NCBI RefSeq assembly: GCF_002332425.1
Contig: NZ_NRGS01000003.1
Location: 90,964 to 154,963 of the forward strand
Origin: Brachybacterium alimentarium
Lineage (GTDB): Bacteria; Actinomycetota; Actinomycetes; Actinomycetales; Dermabacteraceae
Direction: 5' to 3'
DNA: 64,000 bases
Below the pieces are notes generated by a model. The model ran no database searches. It saw only the letters and a list, made by a program, of their open reading frames with translations, and was not told the origin of the DNA. Position numbers and translations under genes: made by a program. Position 1 is the first letter of the stretch, and every line of letters begins with the position of its first letter. Positions 7,888-17,167 of the stretch are shown piece by piece.

Positions 7888-9679
7888 CGACGACACCCCC
7901 ACCCCGCAGGATCCCGGGGCGGCCCACGGGCCGCAGCCCCGACTGGGCCCGGCTCCCGAGCGCGCCCAGCGTGCCGGGAACGATCAGCGTGCCGGGAGCG
8001 ACGCGGACGACGGCTCGGGGCACGGCGCGAAGGCCGGCGCGGAAGCCGGCGGGGAGCGCAGCGACGACAGGCGGGCGAACCGGCCGCAGAGGCCGCGCGA
8101 CGAGCACCGCGGCCCGGTGCGTCCGCTGCTCGCCCTCGCCTCGCTGCTCCCGCTCGCGGCCGCCGTCGGCGTCATCGCGATGACGCCTGCCTCCGAGCCG
8201 ACCGCCGTCACCCGGGCGGAGACCGACTCCCGTCCCGGCGCGATGTCCAGCCGGTGCCCCGGGCCGCTCCAGGTGCCCGACGCCCTGCTCGAGGAAGCAG
8301 GCGATGCCGAGCTGTCCGTCGAGCCGCCCTCCACGAGCGTGGGGATCGGCTCCGTCGCCCTCGAACCCGACTCCTCCGTCCTGTTCGGGCGGGTGAGCAG
8401 CTCCGAGACCCTCCAGGAGGACGACGGCACCGTCCGCGCCCCTGTGCTCACCACAGAGGACTCCGAGGGCGACGTCGTCGAGGACACCACGGCCTCGGCC
8501 GATCTCGGCGTCGGCGTCCAGCAGGTCCCCACGCTCGAGGACTCCGCCGTGGTGCGCGCCGCCTCCGCCGAGGGGGGACGCCCGGTCGCCGATACGGCGC
8601 AGTCCACCGCGACCACCAGCGGCGACTTCCGGTCGCTCGCCCTGACCCGCTGCGCCGAACCGACCACGGACGCGTCGTTCCTCGGCGCCTCGACCGCCTC
8701 GGGCGACAGCTCCGTTCTGGTGCTGCGCAATCCGACCCAGCGCCCCGCGACGGCCTCGGTCCAGGTGTGGACCGAGGACGGGCCGGCGTCGATGGCGGGC
8801 CGCAGCCAGGTCGTCGTCGCACCCGGCGACGAGGAGCGCGTGCTGCTCGAATCCGTCGCCGGCGGGCACGAGGCCGTCGGCGTGCGGGCCTCGGTGCTCG
8901 GCGCGCCGCTGTCGATGCACATCCAGACCACCGAGCGCGACGGCCTCACCCCCGGCGGGGCCGAGATCCTCGACCCGCTCCCCGGGGCGGGCGTCGAACA
9001 GGTCATGCCGGGGGTGAACGTCCTGGGCACCGAGCCCGAGCTCGTGCTCACCAACCCCCAGGGCAGCGACACCACCGCCTCCGTCGCGGTCTCCGGGGCG
9101 GACGGCCCGATCGCCGCCGCCGGGCTCGAGGACGTCGAGGTGCCCGCGGGCACTGTGGTGCGGGTCCCGCTCACGGGGCTGAAGGACGGCTCCTACACCG
9201 TGAGCGTCACCGCGGCGGATCCCGTGCTCGCCGTGACCCGCAGCTCCGCGCTCGGCGCAGAGCTCTCGGGGGACACCCTCGGCACGCCCGTCGATTTCAC
9301 ACTGGTCTCCTCGGCTCCCGCACTGGGCACCAGCGGAGTCCTGGCCCTGCCGGCCGAGGGGGCAGCCGGTGGGCTGACGCTCACCGCCGAGACGGCCGGG
9401 TCCGTGAGCATCGTGCCGCTGGCCGCGGACGGCTCCGCCGGGACCCCGGTCGAGGTCGATCTCGCGGCGGACGCCTCGGTGTGGGTCTCCTCCCGGGCCC
9501 TCGCGGTCGATGGCGCCCCGGCCAGCGGACTCACTGTGGTCCCCGAGGTGCCGGGCGCCGTGCGGGCCTCCTGGATGCAGCGCGAGAGCGATGGCGCCGA
9601 CGGGGTGCTGCTCTCCTCGCTGCCCGTGCTGTCCGCGCAGCAGAGCGGCGAGACGCTCACCGTGCGGGTGCAGGACTGA
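7880..9679 (+). CDS. DUF5719-like exported protein
   Basis: 599 residues from the ATG at 7880, which has AGGAG at 7871-7875 and lies inside the 3' end of the glycosyltransferase gene, so the two are coupled. A disordered charged N-terminus (1-78) precedes a single membrane anchor near 81-101. The remaining residues form a long extracytoplasmic region rich in beta-strand-like Val/Thr/Ser/Gly segments. This matches the actinobacterial family DUF5719, always found with the large glycosyltransferase. No catalytic motif is visible. A role as an accessory or scaffold for the glycosyltransferase product is inferred only from context. Confidence 0.7.
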   Translation: MADDDTPTPQDPGAAHGPQPRLGPAPERAQRAGNDQRAGSDADDGSGHGAKAGAEAGGERSDDRRANRPQRPRDEHRGPVRPLLALASLLPLAAAVGVIAMTPASEPTAVTRAETDSRPGAMSSRCPGPLQVPDALLEEAGDAELSVEPPSTSVGIGSVALEPDSSVLFGRVSSSETLQEDDGTVRAPVLTTEDSEGDVVEDTTASADLGVGVQQVPTLEDSAVVRAASAEGGRPVADTAQSTATTSGDFRSLALTRCAEPTTDASFLGASTASGDSSVLVLRNPTQRPATASVQVWTEDGPASMAGRSQVVVAPGDEERVLLESVAGGHEAVGVRASVLGAPLSMHIQTTERDGLTPGGAEILDPLPGAGVEQVMPGVNVLGTEPELVLTNPQGSDTTASVAVSGADGPIAAAGLEDVEVPAGTVVRVPLTGLKDGSYTVSVTAADPVLAVTRSSALGAELSGDTLGTPVDFTLVSSAPALGTSGVLALPAEGAAGGLTLTAETAGSVSIVPLAADGSAGTPVEVDLAADASVWVSSRALAVDGAPASGLTVVPEVPGAVRASWMQRESDGADGVLLSSLPVLSAQQSGETLTVRVQD

Positions 9680-9687
9680 CTCTCCCG

Positions 9688-9714
9688 GTCCGCAGTGTCC
9701 GCAGCGTCCGCCGG
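9688..9714. repeat. Short 9-nt tandem repeat after the DUF5719 gene
   Basis: Three consecutive 9-nt units (GTCCGCAGT, GTCCGCAGC, GTCCGCCGG) lie 8 nt after the stop codon of the DUF5719 gene, in the convergent spacer. Confidence 0.6.
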
Positions 9715-9764
9715 GACCGGCAGCATCCCACCGGCACCATCCACCGGGCGTGCGGTCCGCGTCC

Positions 9765-10220
9765 CTACTCGCTCCAGGCGCCGGGGTCGACGTCCTCCGG
9801 CTCGATGTGCAGCAGGGAGCCGATCTGCTCGGAGAGCACCTGGCGCACCAGGGTCTCCAGTTCCAGATCATCTGCGCAGCGGGTCTGGATCGGGCGGCGG
9901 TACACGATCACCCGCGCCGGATGCTCGCGGCTCGGCGGCAGCGCACGGCCCAGCAGCACCGTCGCGTCCTCCCACGGGGCAGGATCCGTCGGTGGGACCT
10001 CCTCGACCAGCACCTGGAGATGGGCCAGACGACGGGGGAAGCGTTCAGCGAGGGCCGCACCGGAATCGGCGACCAGGTCGTCGAACTGCTCCCGGCGGGT
10101 GCGATACCCGGGCAGATGCGGAGGGATCAGGTCCCAGCGGCGACCACGGCCCCGTCGATCGCGACGGCGCGGACCCTGGCGCGGGCCCGGCGACCCCGGG
10201 CGGAGAGGCTCGACATCCAT
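9765..10220 (-). CDS. Zincin-like metallopeptidase-family protein with degraded motif
   Basis: 151 residues from the ATG at 10218-10220; a frame to 10388 is open, but the family begins close to this Met. It resembles the actinobacterial DUF1025/zincin-like family (Rv3259 type): RREQFDDLVADSGAALAERFP, LVEEVPP, then LGRALPPSREHPARVIVYRRPI and a C-terminal helix. Where catalytic members have HExxH the helix here reads LSEQIGSLLHI, so both the first His and the following Glu/His pair are missing and metal-dependent proteolysis is unlikely. It lies between convergent DUF5719 and divergent DUF3499 genes. Confidence 0.7.
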   Translation of the reverse strand: MDVEPLRPGSPGPRQGPRRRDRRGRGRRWDLIPPHLPGYRTRREQFDDLVADSGAALAERFPRRLAHLQVLVEEVPPTDPAPWEDATVLLGRALPPSREHPARVIVYRRPIQTRCADDLELETLVRQVLSEQIGSLLHIEPEDVDPGAWSE

Positions 10221-10308
10221 GCGTTCACAGTAGCGGTCTGCGCCACGTCCGGACCGGTCAGGGCGCGCCGCCGGAGGAGCGACGCACCTCCTGAGTAGAC
10301 TGCTGGGC

Positions 10309-10701
10309 GTGCCAGCCCGTGAATGCTCCCGAACCGCCTGCTCGCGGCCTGCCGTGAGTTCCTTGACCTTCGTGTACGAGGACTCCACCGCGGTGCTGGG
10401 CCCGTTGTCACGGGTCAGCGAACCTCATGCCTATGACCTCTGTCGCGAGCACGCGGCTGGGATGACCGCGCCGCGCGGCTGGGAGCTGCTGCGCGTGGCC
10501 GGCGGCGAGGAGGTCAGCGACGACCTGCTGGCCCTCGCCGACGCCGTGCGACCGCCCCGCGCGACCCCGCCCTCCTCACCCGCCGCCGCGTCGTCGGCGA
10601 CGACCAGACCTTCCGGGGCGTCCGGCGCGGCGCACCGTGCACGCGAGAACGCGGAGACGGGGCCGAGGCACCTGCATGTGCTCAGGGGGTCGGATGACTG
10701 A
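10309..10701 (+). CDS. DUF3499 family protein
   Basis: 130 residues from a GTG. The first 65 residues are the conserved DUF3499 module: ECSRTACSRPAVSSLTFVYEDSTAVLGPLS, then EPHAYDLCREHAAGMTAPRGWELLRV. The cysteines at about 6, 11 and 45, with a nearby His, suggest a small zinc-binding fold. The remainder is Pro/Ala/Ser-rich and poorly conserved. The family is restricted to Actinobacteria and sits next to phosphomannomutase and the zincin-like gene. Its biochemical role is unknown. The stop overlaps the start of the next gene by 8 nt. Confidence 0.8.
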   Translation: MPARECSRTACSRPAVSSLTFVYEDSTAVLGPLSRVSEPHAYDLCREHAAGMTAPRGWELLRVAGGEEVSDDLLALADAVRPPRATPPSSPAAASSATTRPSGASGAAHRARENAETGPRHLHVLRGSDD

Positions 10702-12487
10702 CCTCCGCTCCGAGCGGCCCGAGGCCGGAGGTGCCGACCTCTCGCGACTGGTGAAGGCCTACGATGTGCGCGGCATCGCCGGCGAGGAGCTGAGCGTGGA
10801 CGTCGCCCGTGCCCTCGGCGCGGCCTTCGCGGACTTCCTCGAGGCGCCCGCCGTGATCGTCGCCCACGACATGCGGGTCAGCTCGCCCGAACTGGCCGAC
10901 GCCATGATCGACGGTGCCGTACGACGCGGAGCCTTCGTCGCCGACGCAGGTCTCGCCTCGACGGACCAGCTCTACTGCGCCTCGGGGCTGCATCGCGCCG
11001 CCGGGGTGATGGTCACCGCCTCGCACAACCCGCCTGCCGACAACGGCCTCAAGCTGTGCCTGCCCGGAGCCGCTCCGATCAGCCGCGACACGGGCCTGGA
11101 CGAGATCCGCCGCCGCGCCGAGGCCTACCTCGCAACGGGCGAGATCCCCGCCACCGGCGGGGGCCGGGTCCAGGTGCTGGACACGCTGCCGGACTACGCC
11201 GGCACCCTCCACGATCTCGTCACGATCCCCTCCGAGCGTCCGCTGCGCCTCGTCGTCGATGCTGCCAACGCCATGGCGGGCCACACGGCGCCCGCCGTGC
11301 TCGGACGCCTCGATCAGCTGGAGCTGCTCCCGCTGCACTTCGAGCTCGACGGGACCTTCCCGAACCACCCCGCCGACCCCCTGAACCGTGAGAACCTCCA
11401 CGACCTGCAGGCCGCCGTGGTGCGCGAGGGAGCGGACCTCGGCCTCGCCTTCGACGGCGACGCCGACCGCTGCGTGGTGCTGGACGAATCCGGAACCCTG
11501 GTGCCGCCCTCCGCGATCACCGCGCTCATCGCCCGCCGCGAGGTGGCCCGCGCTCAGCAGGCGGGCCAGGAGCGTCCCGCCGTCGTCGCGAACCTGGTCT
11601 CCTCGCGCCATGTCGCAGAGACGGTGGCCGCAGCCGGGGGAGAGCTGGTGCGCTCACCCGTCGGCCACTCCTTGATCAAGGCGATCATGGCCGAGCACGA
11701 TGCCGTCTTCGGCGGCGAGCACTCCGCGCACTACTACTTCCGGGACTTCTTCTTCGCCGACTCCGGCATGCTCGCCGCCCTGCACGTGCTGGCAGCGCTC
11801 GCCGAGACCGACGGACCACTCTCCGCCCTGGTCGCCGAGCACGACCCCTACCCCTCGAGCGGGGAGATCAACTCCCGCGTCGAGGATGCCGTCGCGGCCC
11901 GCGAGCGGGTGCGCGCACACGTGCGCGAACTGCCCGGCGCGAGCACGGATGACCTGGACGGCCTGACCGTCGTGCACTGGGACGAGGGTGCCGCACCGGA
12001 GGACCGCTGGTGGTTCTCACTGCGGTCCTCGAACACCGAGCCGCTGCTGCGACTGAACGTCGAGGCGCAGCGCGAGTCCACGATGATCCGCATCAGGGAC
12101 GAGATCCTCGTGATCGCGCAGGACGAGGACCTCGCCCGGGCCGTCTCCGTATGGACCACCGACGGCGAGGATCCCGCGCACGACGGCGACGACGCGCCCG
12201 TCGAGGACGAGACCGGTGGGGCCGACGGCGAAGGCCTGTCCGCGGAGGGCGGTGCAGCGCGTGCCGACGGCACCGCCCCGGTGGTGGAGAAGACGGCCAC
12301 GGAGGATCCGCGCCGACTGCCGGCCGGTGCGAGCGGTGCGGACGTTCCCGCCTGGGTGCGGTCGCTGCTGCGCTGTCCGGACTGCGGCGGCGAGCTGCGG
12401 GACGTGGATGCCGCCCTGCAGTGCGAAGGCTGCGCACGATGCCACCCGGTCCAGGACGGCATCCCGGTGCTGATCGCCGGGCGCTGA
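10694..12487 (+). CDS. manB: Phosphomannomutase/phosphoglucomutase fused to a Trm112-like domain
   Basis: 597 residues from the ATG at 10694, inside the end of the DUF3499 gene. Residues about 1-480 are an alpha-D-phosphohexomutase that interconverts hexose 6- and 1-phosphates for GDP-mannose or glucan synthesis. The phosphoserine loop VTASHNP has Ser110, the metal loop is DGDADR at 254-259, and a C-terminal RSSNTEPLLRLNVEA phosphate loop is present. An acidic linker (about 490-552) joins a 40-residue zinc-ribbon-like tail, CPDCGG...CEGCARCHPVQDGIPVLI, typical of the Trm112/UPF0434 family. In many actinobacteria these are two neighbouring genes. A TGA-straddling 13-nt repeat follows. Confidence 0.88.
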   Translation: MTDLRSERPEAGGADLSRLVKAYDVRGIAGEELSVDVARALGAAFADFLEAPAVIVAHDMRVSSPELADAMIDGAVRRGAFVADAGLASTDQLYCASGLHRAAGVMVTASHNPPADNGLKLCLPGAAPISRDTGLDEIRRRAEAYLATGEIPATGGGRVQVLDTLPDYAGTLHDLVTIPSERPLRLVVDAANAMAGHTAPAVLGRLDQLELLPLHFELDGTFPNHPADPLNRENLHDLQAAVVREGADLGLAFDGDADRCVVLDESGTLVPPSAITALIARREVARAQQAGQERPAVVANLVSSRHVAETVAAAGGELVRSPVGHSLIKAIMAEHDAVFGGEHSAHYYFRDFFFADSGMLAALHVLAALAETDGPLSALVAEHDPYPSSGEINSRVEDAVAARERVRAHVRELPGASTDDLDGLTVVHWDEGAAPEDRWWFSLRSSNTEPLLRLNVEAQRESTMIRIRDEILVIAQDEDLARAVSVWTTDGEDPAHDGDDAPVEDETGGADGEGLSAEGGAARADGTAPVVEKTATEDPRRLPAGASGADVPAWVRSLLRCPDCGGELRDVDAALQCEGCARCHPVQDGIPVLIAGR

Positions 12488-12532
12488 CCTCCTGCGCTTG
12501 CTGCCAGCGCTGGTCTCCTGCGCTGACGTCCC
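12481..12532. repeat. 13-nt tandem repeat straddling the manB stop codon
   Basis: Four consecutive 13-nt units, each beginning GCGCT, start at 12481, 12494, 12507 and 12520. The manB stop TGA (12485-12487) is inside the first unit, and the fourth carries another TGA in a different frame. Units 1, 3 and 4 are most alike, and unit 2 is more diverged. Confidence 0.75.
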
Positions 12533-12610
12533 GAGCGCGTCTTCGCCCACGAGGCCTGCGGGCCCTCGGCGTGCGCTCCCGCTGACCTGCGGCCCCTGAG
12601 CCGCGCGGGG

Positions 12611-13462
12611 TCAGGCGCTGAAGGGGAACGCGCGGACTTCGTCCGCCAGCTCCTGGCGCCGGGTCTGCGCTCGGCGCAGCCGCTCCTCGTCACGGCGGGA
12701 GCGCTCGGCGAGCACTGCGGCCAGGAACTCCTCAGGAGCCGTGCCCGGTGGCGGCGCGGGAGCGACGAACGGGAGCGTGCGCCGCAGCAGATCGCGCGAG
12801 AGCTGCAGACGCGACTCGGGGTTGATCCGGGCCGCGCGGGGCAGGAACGAGCGGATGTCCTGCAGCAGCGTCACCGGAAGCCGTCCGACGTCAGCAGACT
12901 CCGCCCACGGCAGCAGGCACTCGGGCACATCGGGGCGCTGCGGCTCGAGGGCCGCCATGCGCTCCTGGATCACGATCGTCCCGGCCAGCAGGTCGCCCAG
13001 GCGACGAGACTTGCGGTCGAGCACCGCGCAGGTGAGCGCGAGCGAGCCAGCGGTCGACCAGATCTCCAGCATCGCCATCACGGCGCGCAGCAGGCTCTGA
13101 CGCACATGGACCGGCCCGCCGTCGTCCCGTACCACGCGGGTGCCCAGCGCGAGTCGGCCCACCGAGCGGCCGCGCATCAGCAGTTCGCACAGGACGGGAT
13201 AGCCGACGTAGGCGGTGACGGACACCGTGATGACCGCGGCGGTGATCAGCCCGTCGTCGAGATCCGCGCGGGCGGCGGTGGCGACCACCGCGACGGTCCC
13301 GAGCGTGAGGAGCACCAGCTGGATCGCTCCGTCGATCGCCGCCGCGAGCATGCGCGAGGGGAAGGACGCGGTGCGCAGATCCAGCAGCACGGCGTCCCCG
13401 GTGATCATCGCGTCTGCCTCGGTGCGGTGCAGGACCGGTGCGGCGGAGCCCATCGTTGCCAT
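12611..13462 (-). CDS. RDD family membrane protein
   Basis: 283 residues. The RDD core spans about 30-170: SFPSRMLAAAIDGAIQLVLLTLGTVAVVAT with the Arg and Asp of the family name, a second helix around 75-95, then LLMRGRSVGRLALGTRVVRDDGG, and a third helix near 125-145. The RRLGDLLAGTIVIQ signature closes the domain. The cytoplasmic C-terminal 110 residues are charged, ending in an Arg/Glu-rich helix. RDD proteins are of uncertain function; some act in ion homeostasis. It is divergent from the SpoIIM-family gene, a pairing that recurs in Actinobacteria beside MoxR/DUF58 operons. Confidence 0.85.
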   Translation of the reverse strand: MATMGSAAPVLHRTEADAMITGDAVLLDLRTASFPSRMLAAAIDGAIQLVLLTLGTVAVVATAARADLDDGLITAAVITVSVTAYVGYPVLCELLMRGRSVGRLALGTRVVRDDGGPVHVRQSLLRAVMAMLEIWSTAGSLALTCAVLDRKSRRLGDLLAGTIVIQERMAALEPQRPDVPECLLPWAESADVGRLPVTLLQDIRSFLPRAARINPESRLQLSRDLLRRTLPFVAPAPPPGTAPEEFLAAVLAERSRRDEERLRRAQTRRQELADEVRAFPFSA

Positions 13463-13575
13463 GACCCCATCCTGTCAGCAGCGCGCCCGGGCAGTGAGCA
13501 CCGACCGTCGGCTTCCGGAGCATCGGCCTCCGACTTTCGTCGGCGGTCGTGGGCGTGGCGAGAACCTACGCTGAG

Positions 13576-14574
13576 GTGGTGGACACCGACGCATTCATCG
13601 CCGTGCACCGACCGCAGTGGGAGCGGCTCGCGACCCTGACACGAGCCCGCCGGCTCGATGCGGCCGGCATCGACGAGCTGCTCGCCCTGTACCAGGAGAC
13701 GTCCACCCACCTGTCGACCGTGCGCTCGACGAATCCGGACCCGGCGCTCACGGCCCGGCTCTCGCTGCTGCTGCACCGGGCTCGCCTTCGCATCACGGGT
13801 GCCCGGACCCCTCTGTGGAAGCACGCCCGCACGTTCCTGTGGGAGGACCTCCCCGCCGGGCTGTACGAGGCTCGCTGGGCGGTGGCGCTCTCCGCAGCGA
13901 TCTTCCTGGTCTCGGCGGTCCTGACCGGCGTGTACTTCGGCACCGATTCCGTCGCCCGCAGCCTCGTGCTGCCCGAGGAGGCGCAGCGCTCCCTGGCGGA
14001 GCGCGATTTCGTCTCCTACTACTTCGAGGGGCAGGCCTCGGGGTTCGCCGCCCAGGTCTGGACGAACAACGCCTGGATCACCGTGCAGGCCGTGGTGTTC
14101 GGCGTGACCGGGTTCTGGCCGCTGATCATGCTGGTGCAGAACGGCCTGAACGTGGGGCTCTCCGGTGGCGTGATGGGCGCTTACGGCGGACTGGACACCT
14201 TCTTCGTGTACCTGCTGCCGCACGGCCTGCTCGAGATCACCGCGGTGCTCGTGGGTGCCGGCGCCGGGCTGCGCACCTTCTGGGCCTGGGTGCGCCCCGG
14301 CTCTCTGCCACGACGGTGGGCGCTGTCGCATGCCGCGCGGGCACTGGTGACGGTCGCGATCGGTCTGGTTCCGGTGCTGCTGATCTCCGGCGTGCTCGAG
14401 GCGTTCGTGACCCCCAGCTCGCTGCCGCCCGCCGTGCGCATCGGCCTGGGCGTTCTCGCATGGGCGGCCTTCATGGTCTTCATGCTCGGACGCGGCCGTC
14501 AGGTGCATCGTCGCGGAGTCACCGGAGACCTCTCCGAGGAGCTGGTGGGCGACAGCGTCGCCACGGCCGGCTGA
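13576..14574 (+). CDS. SpoIIM-family (stage II sporulation protein M-like) membrane protein
   Basis: About 332 residues. Two adjacent GTG codons (13576 and 13579) are plausible starts; the frame is open to 13549, and no strong ribosome-binding site decides. An alpha-helical N-terminus (about 1-90) is followed by helices near 107-127, 165-190, 205-240 and 260-300, with the family's FVSYYFEGQ, TNNAWITVQAVVFGVTGFWPLIML and LLPHGLLEI segments. In non-sporulating actinobacteria these proteins sit beside RDD and MoxR/DUF58 genes and are not sporulation-specific. The gene converges on DUF58 across a repeat-filled spacer. Confidence 0.82.
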   Translation: MVDTDAFIAVHRPQWERLATLTRARRLDAAGIDELLALYQETSTHLSTVRSTNPDPALTARLSLLLHRARLRITGARTPLWKHARTFLWEDLPAGLYEARWAVALSAAIFLVSAVLTGVYFGTDSVARSLVLPEEAQRSLAERDFVSYYFEGQASGFAAQVWTNNAWITVQAVVFGVTGFWPLIMLVQNGLNVGLSGGVMGAYGGLDTFFVYLLPHGLLEITAVLVGAGAGLRTFWAWVRPGSLPRRWALSHAARALVTVAIGLVPVLLISGVLEAFVTPSSLPPAVRIGLGVLAWAAFMVFMLGRGRQVHRRGVTGDLSEELVGDSVATAG

Positions 14575-14644
14575 CGGAGACCCGAGGCTCGCGCCGCGCC
14601 ACGCCACGGCCGGCTGACGAGTACCTGTGGCTCGCGCCGCGCCG
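14559..14644. repeat. 43-nt tandem duplication across the spoIIM-like stop codon
   Basis: The 18-nt string CGCCACGGCCGGCTGACG occurs at 14559-14576, where it includes the stop TGA at 14572-14574, and again at 14602-14619. The sequence after each copy, ending GGCTCGCGCCGCGCC, also matches with a few changes. The coding 3' end and stop codon of the gene are thus duplicated downstream with a 43-nt period. Confidence 0.8.
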
Positions 14645-14760
14645 CGCCGCGCCGCGCCGCGCTTCGCCTCGCCGCGCCGCGCTTCGCTTCGCCTCGCCGC
14701 GCCGCGCCGCGCCGCGCCGCGCTTCGCCTCGCCGCGCCGCGCTTCGCCTCGCCTCGCCGC
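14641..14760. repeat. 60-nt direct repeat built of pentamers
   Basis: Positions 14641-14700 and 14701-14760 are nearly identical, differing at one base near the end. Each 60-nt copy is itself made of 5-nt units such as GCCGC, GCTTC and GCCTC. The array fills the spacer between the convergent SpoIIM-like and DUF58 genes and ends just before the DUF58 stop codon. Confidence 0.9.
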
Positions 14761-14766
14761 AGGCTC

Positions 14767-16065
14767 TCAGAGCCGCCCGGCGGCCTTGAGGGCGAGGTAG
14801 GTGTCGGCGAGGGCCTGGGGTGCGTGGTCCGGGGCGGCATCGACGACGTGGGCACCCACCCGCTCGAAGGCGCGGGAGACCCCGGTGCGCTCGGCGCGGG
14901 CGCGCTCGGCGGCCGCGGCACGATAGACCGACTCGATGTCCCCGCGCCCCGCCGCGAGCTGCTCGAGGGCCGGGTCGGCGACGGAGGCCACCACCAGCGG
15001 ATGGTCCTTCGCGATCCGGGCGGCGACCGGAAGCAGGCCGGTGTGCATCACGGAGGCCTCCACGGGCGTCACCAGCACCACGAGGGAACCGCGCCGGGAA
15101 CGCTCGGCGATGGCGGCGGCAGCGAGCTCCCAGTCCGTCTCGACCAGCGCCGGATCCACCGCCGCGGTGGCGGCGACGACGTCGTGGAGCACCTTCGTGC
15201 GGGTCGAGCCGAGCACCGAGACGTGGGCGATGCGGTCGATGCACAGCAGATCCACGCGGTCGCCGGCCTGGCCCGCGAGGGCCGTGAGCAGCAGGGCCGC
15301 GTCGAACGCGGCGTCCAGCCGGGTGGACTCGCCCAGCCTGCTCGCCGACGTGCGGGAGGTGTCCACCACGATCAGCACATGCCGGTCGCGCTCGGGGCGC
15401 CACGTGCGTACCACCACGCTGCGGCGTCGGGCGGTGGCTCGCCAATCGATCGAGCGCACGTCGTCGCCGTCCACGAAGTCCCGCAGCGAGTCGAACTCGG
15501 TGCCCTGACCGCGCTGGTGGACCGCTGCGAGACCCTCGATCTCGCGCAGCCGCTGGACGCGGGAGGGCAGATGGCGTCGGGAGCCGAAGGGGTGCAGGGC
15601 GAGAAGACGGCCCTGGGCATCGGCCGGAGCAGTGCGTCGGGCCAGCCCCCACGGCCCGCGGGAGCTGATGAGCAGCGCGCGCGAGGAGTGCTCGCCGCGG
15701 CGGGCCGGGGTGAAGGTCTGCGCGATCGCACGGCGCTCGAGGGAGGGGACCAGCACGGTCGAGCGCTGTGCGGCGAGCCCCGCGGTGGGGTTCCAGGCAT
15801 CGCGCACCTCGAGCCGACCCAGGCGCGAGGTCGGGTTGGTCAGCAGCAGCCGGCCCGTCGCCGACCTGCCGAGCCTGACCTGCACCGGGGACTCGCGGCG
15901 CACCCGGATCGACGCCGGGTTCGCGGCACGGAAGGCGTCAACGAGCACCACGAGAGCCCACAGCACGAACATCGCCAGCAGCGTCCACCATCTCGGCCAC
16001 AGCACGATCACCGGCAGCGCCAGGAGCGCGACCAGGGCCGCGCGCGGAGTCAGGGAGATCCTCAT
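14767..16065 (-). CDS. DUF58 domain-containing protein
   Basis: 432 residues. Two adjacent N-terminal membrane helices (about 9-42) anchor a cytoplasmic region with a beta-rich part (50-180) and the DUF58 motif near 205-230, FVDGDDVRSIDWRATARRRSVVVRTW. A von Willebrand factor A-like fold follows, with HVLIVVDTSRTS as a MIDAS-type DxSxS variant. DUF58 proteins are partners of MoxR AAA ATPases. The gene follows moxR after 10 nt and ends the five-gene minus-strand operon. Confidence 0.88.
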   Translation of the reverse strand: MRISLTPRAALVALLALPVIVLWPRWWTLLAMFVLWALVVLVDAFRAANPASIRVRRESPVQVRLGRSATGRLLLTNPTSRLGRLEVRDAWNPTAGLAAQRSTVLVPSLERRAIAQTFTPARRGEHSSRALLISSRGPWGLARRTAPADAQGRLLALHPFGSRRHLPSRVQRLREIEGLAAVHQRGQGTEFDSLRDFVDGDDVRSIDWRATARRRSVVVRTWRPERDRHVLIVVDTSRTSASRLGESTRLDAAFDAALLLTALAGQAGDRVDLLCIDRIAHVSVLGSTRTKVLHDVVAATAAVDPALVETDWELAAAAIAERSRRGSLVVLVTPVEASVMHTGLLPVAARIAKDHPLVVASVADPALEQLAAGRGDIESVYRAAAAERARAERTGVSRAFERVGAHVVDAAPDHAPQALADTYLALKAAGRL

Positions 16066-16075
16066 GGACGGGGCC

Positions 16076-17163
<1,088 letters not shown>

Positions 17164-17167
<4 letters not shown>

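Noticed and set aside
4129-7902. A 1257-residue open frame on the minus strand opposite the glycosyltransferase
   Set aside because: It is a mirror of high-GC codon bias. Its product is low-complexity and Arg/Asp/Gln-rich, and its coding mate on the + strand has recognisable domains and good ribosome-binding context.
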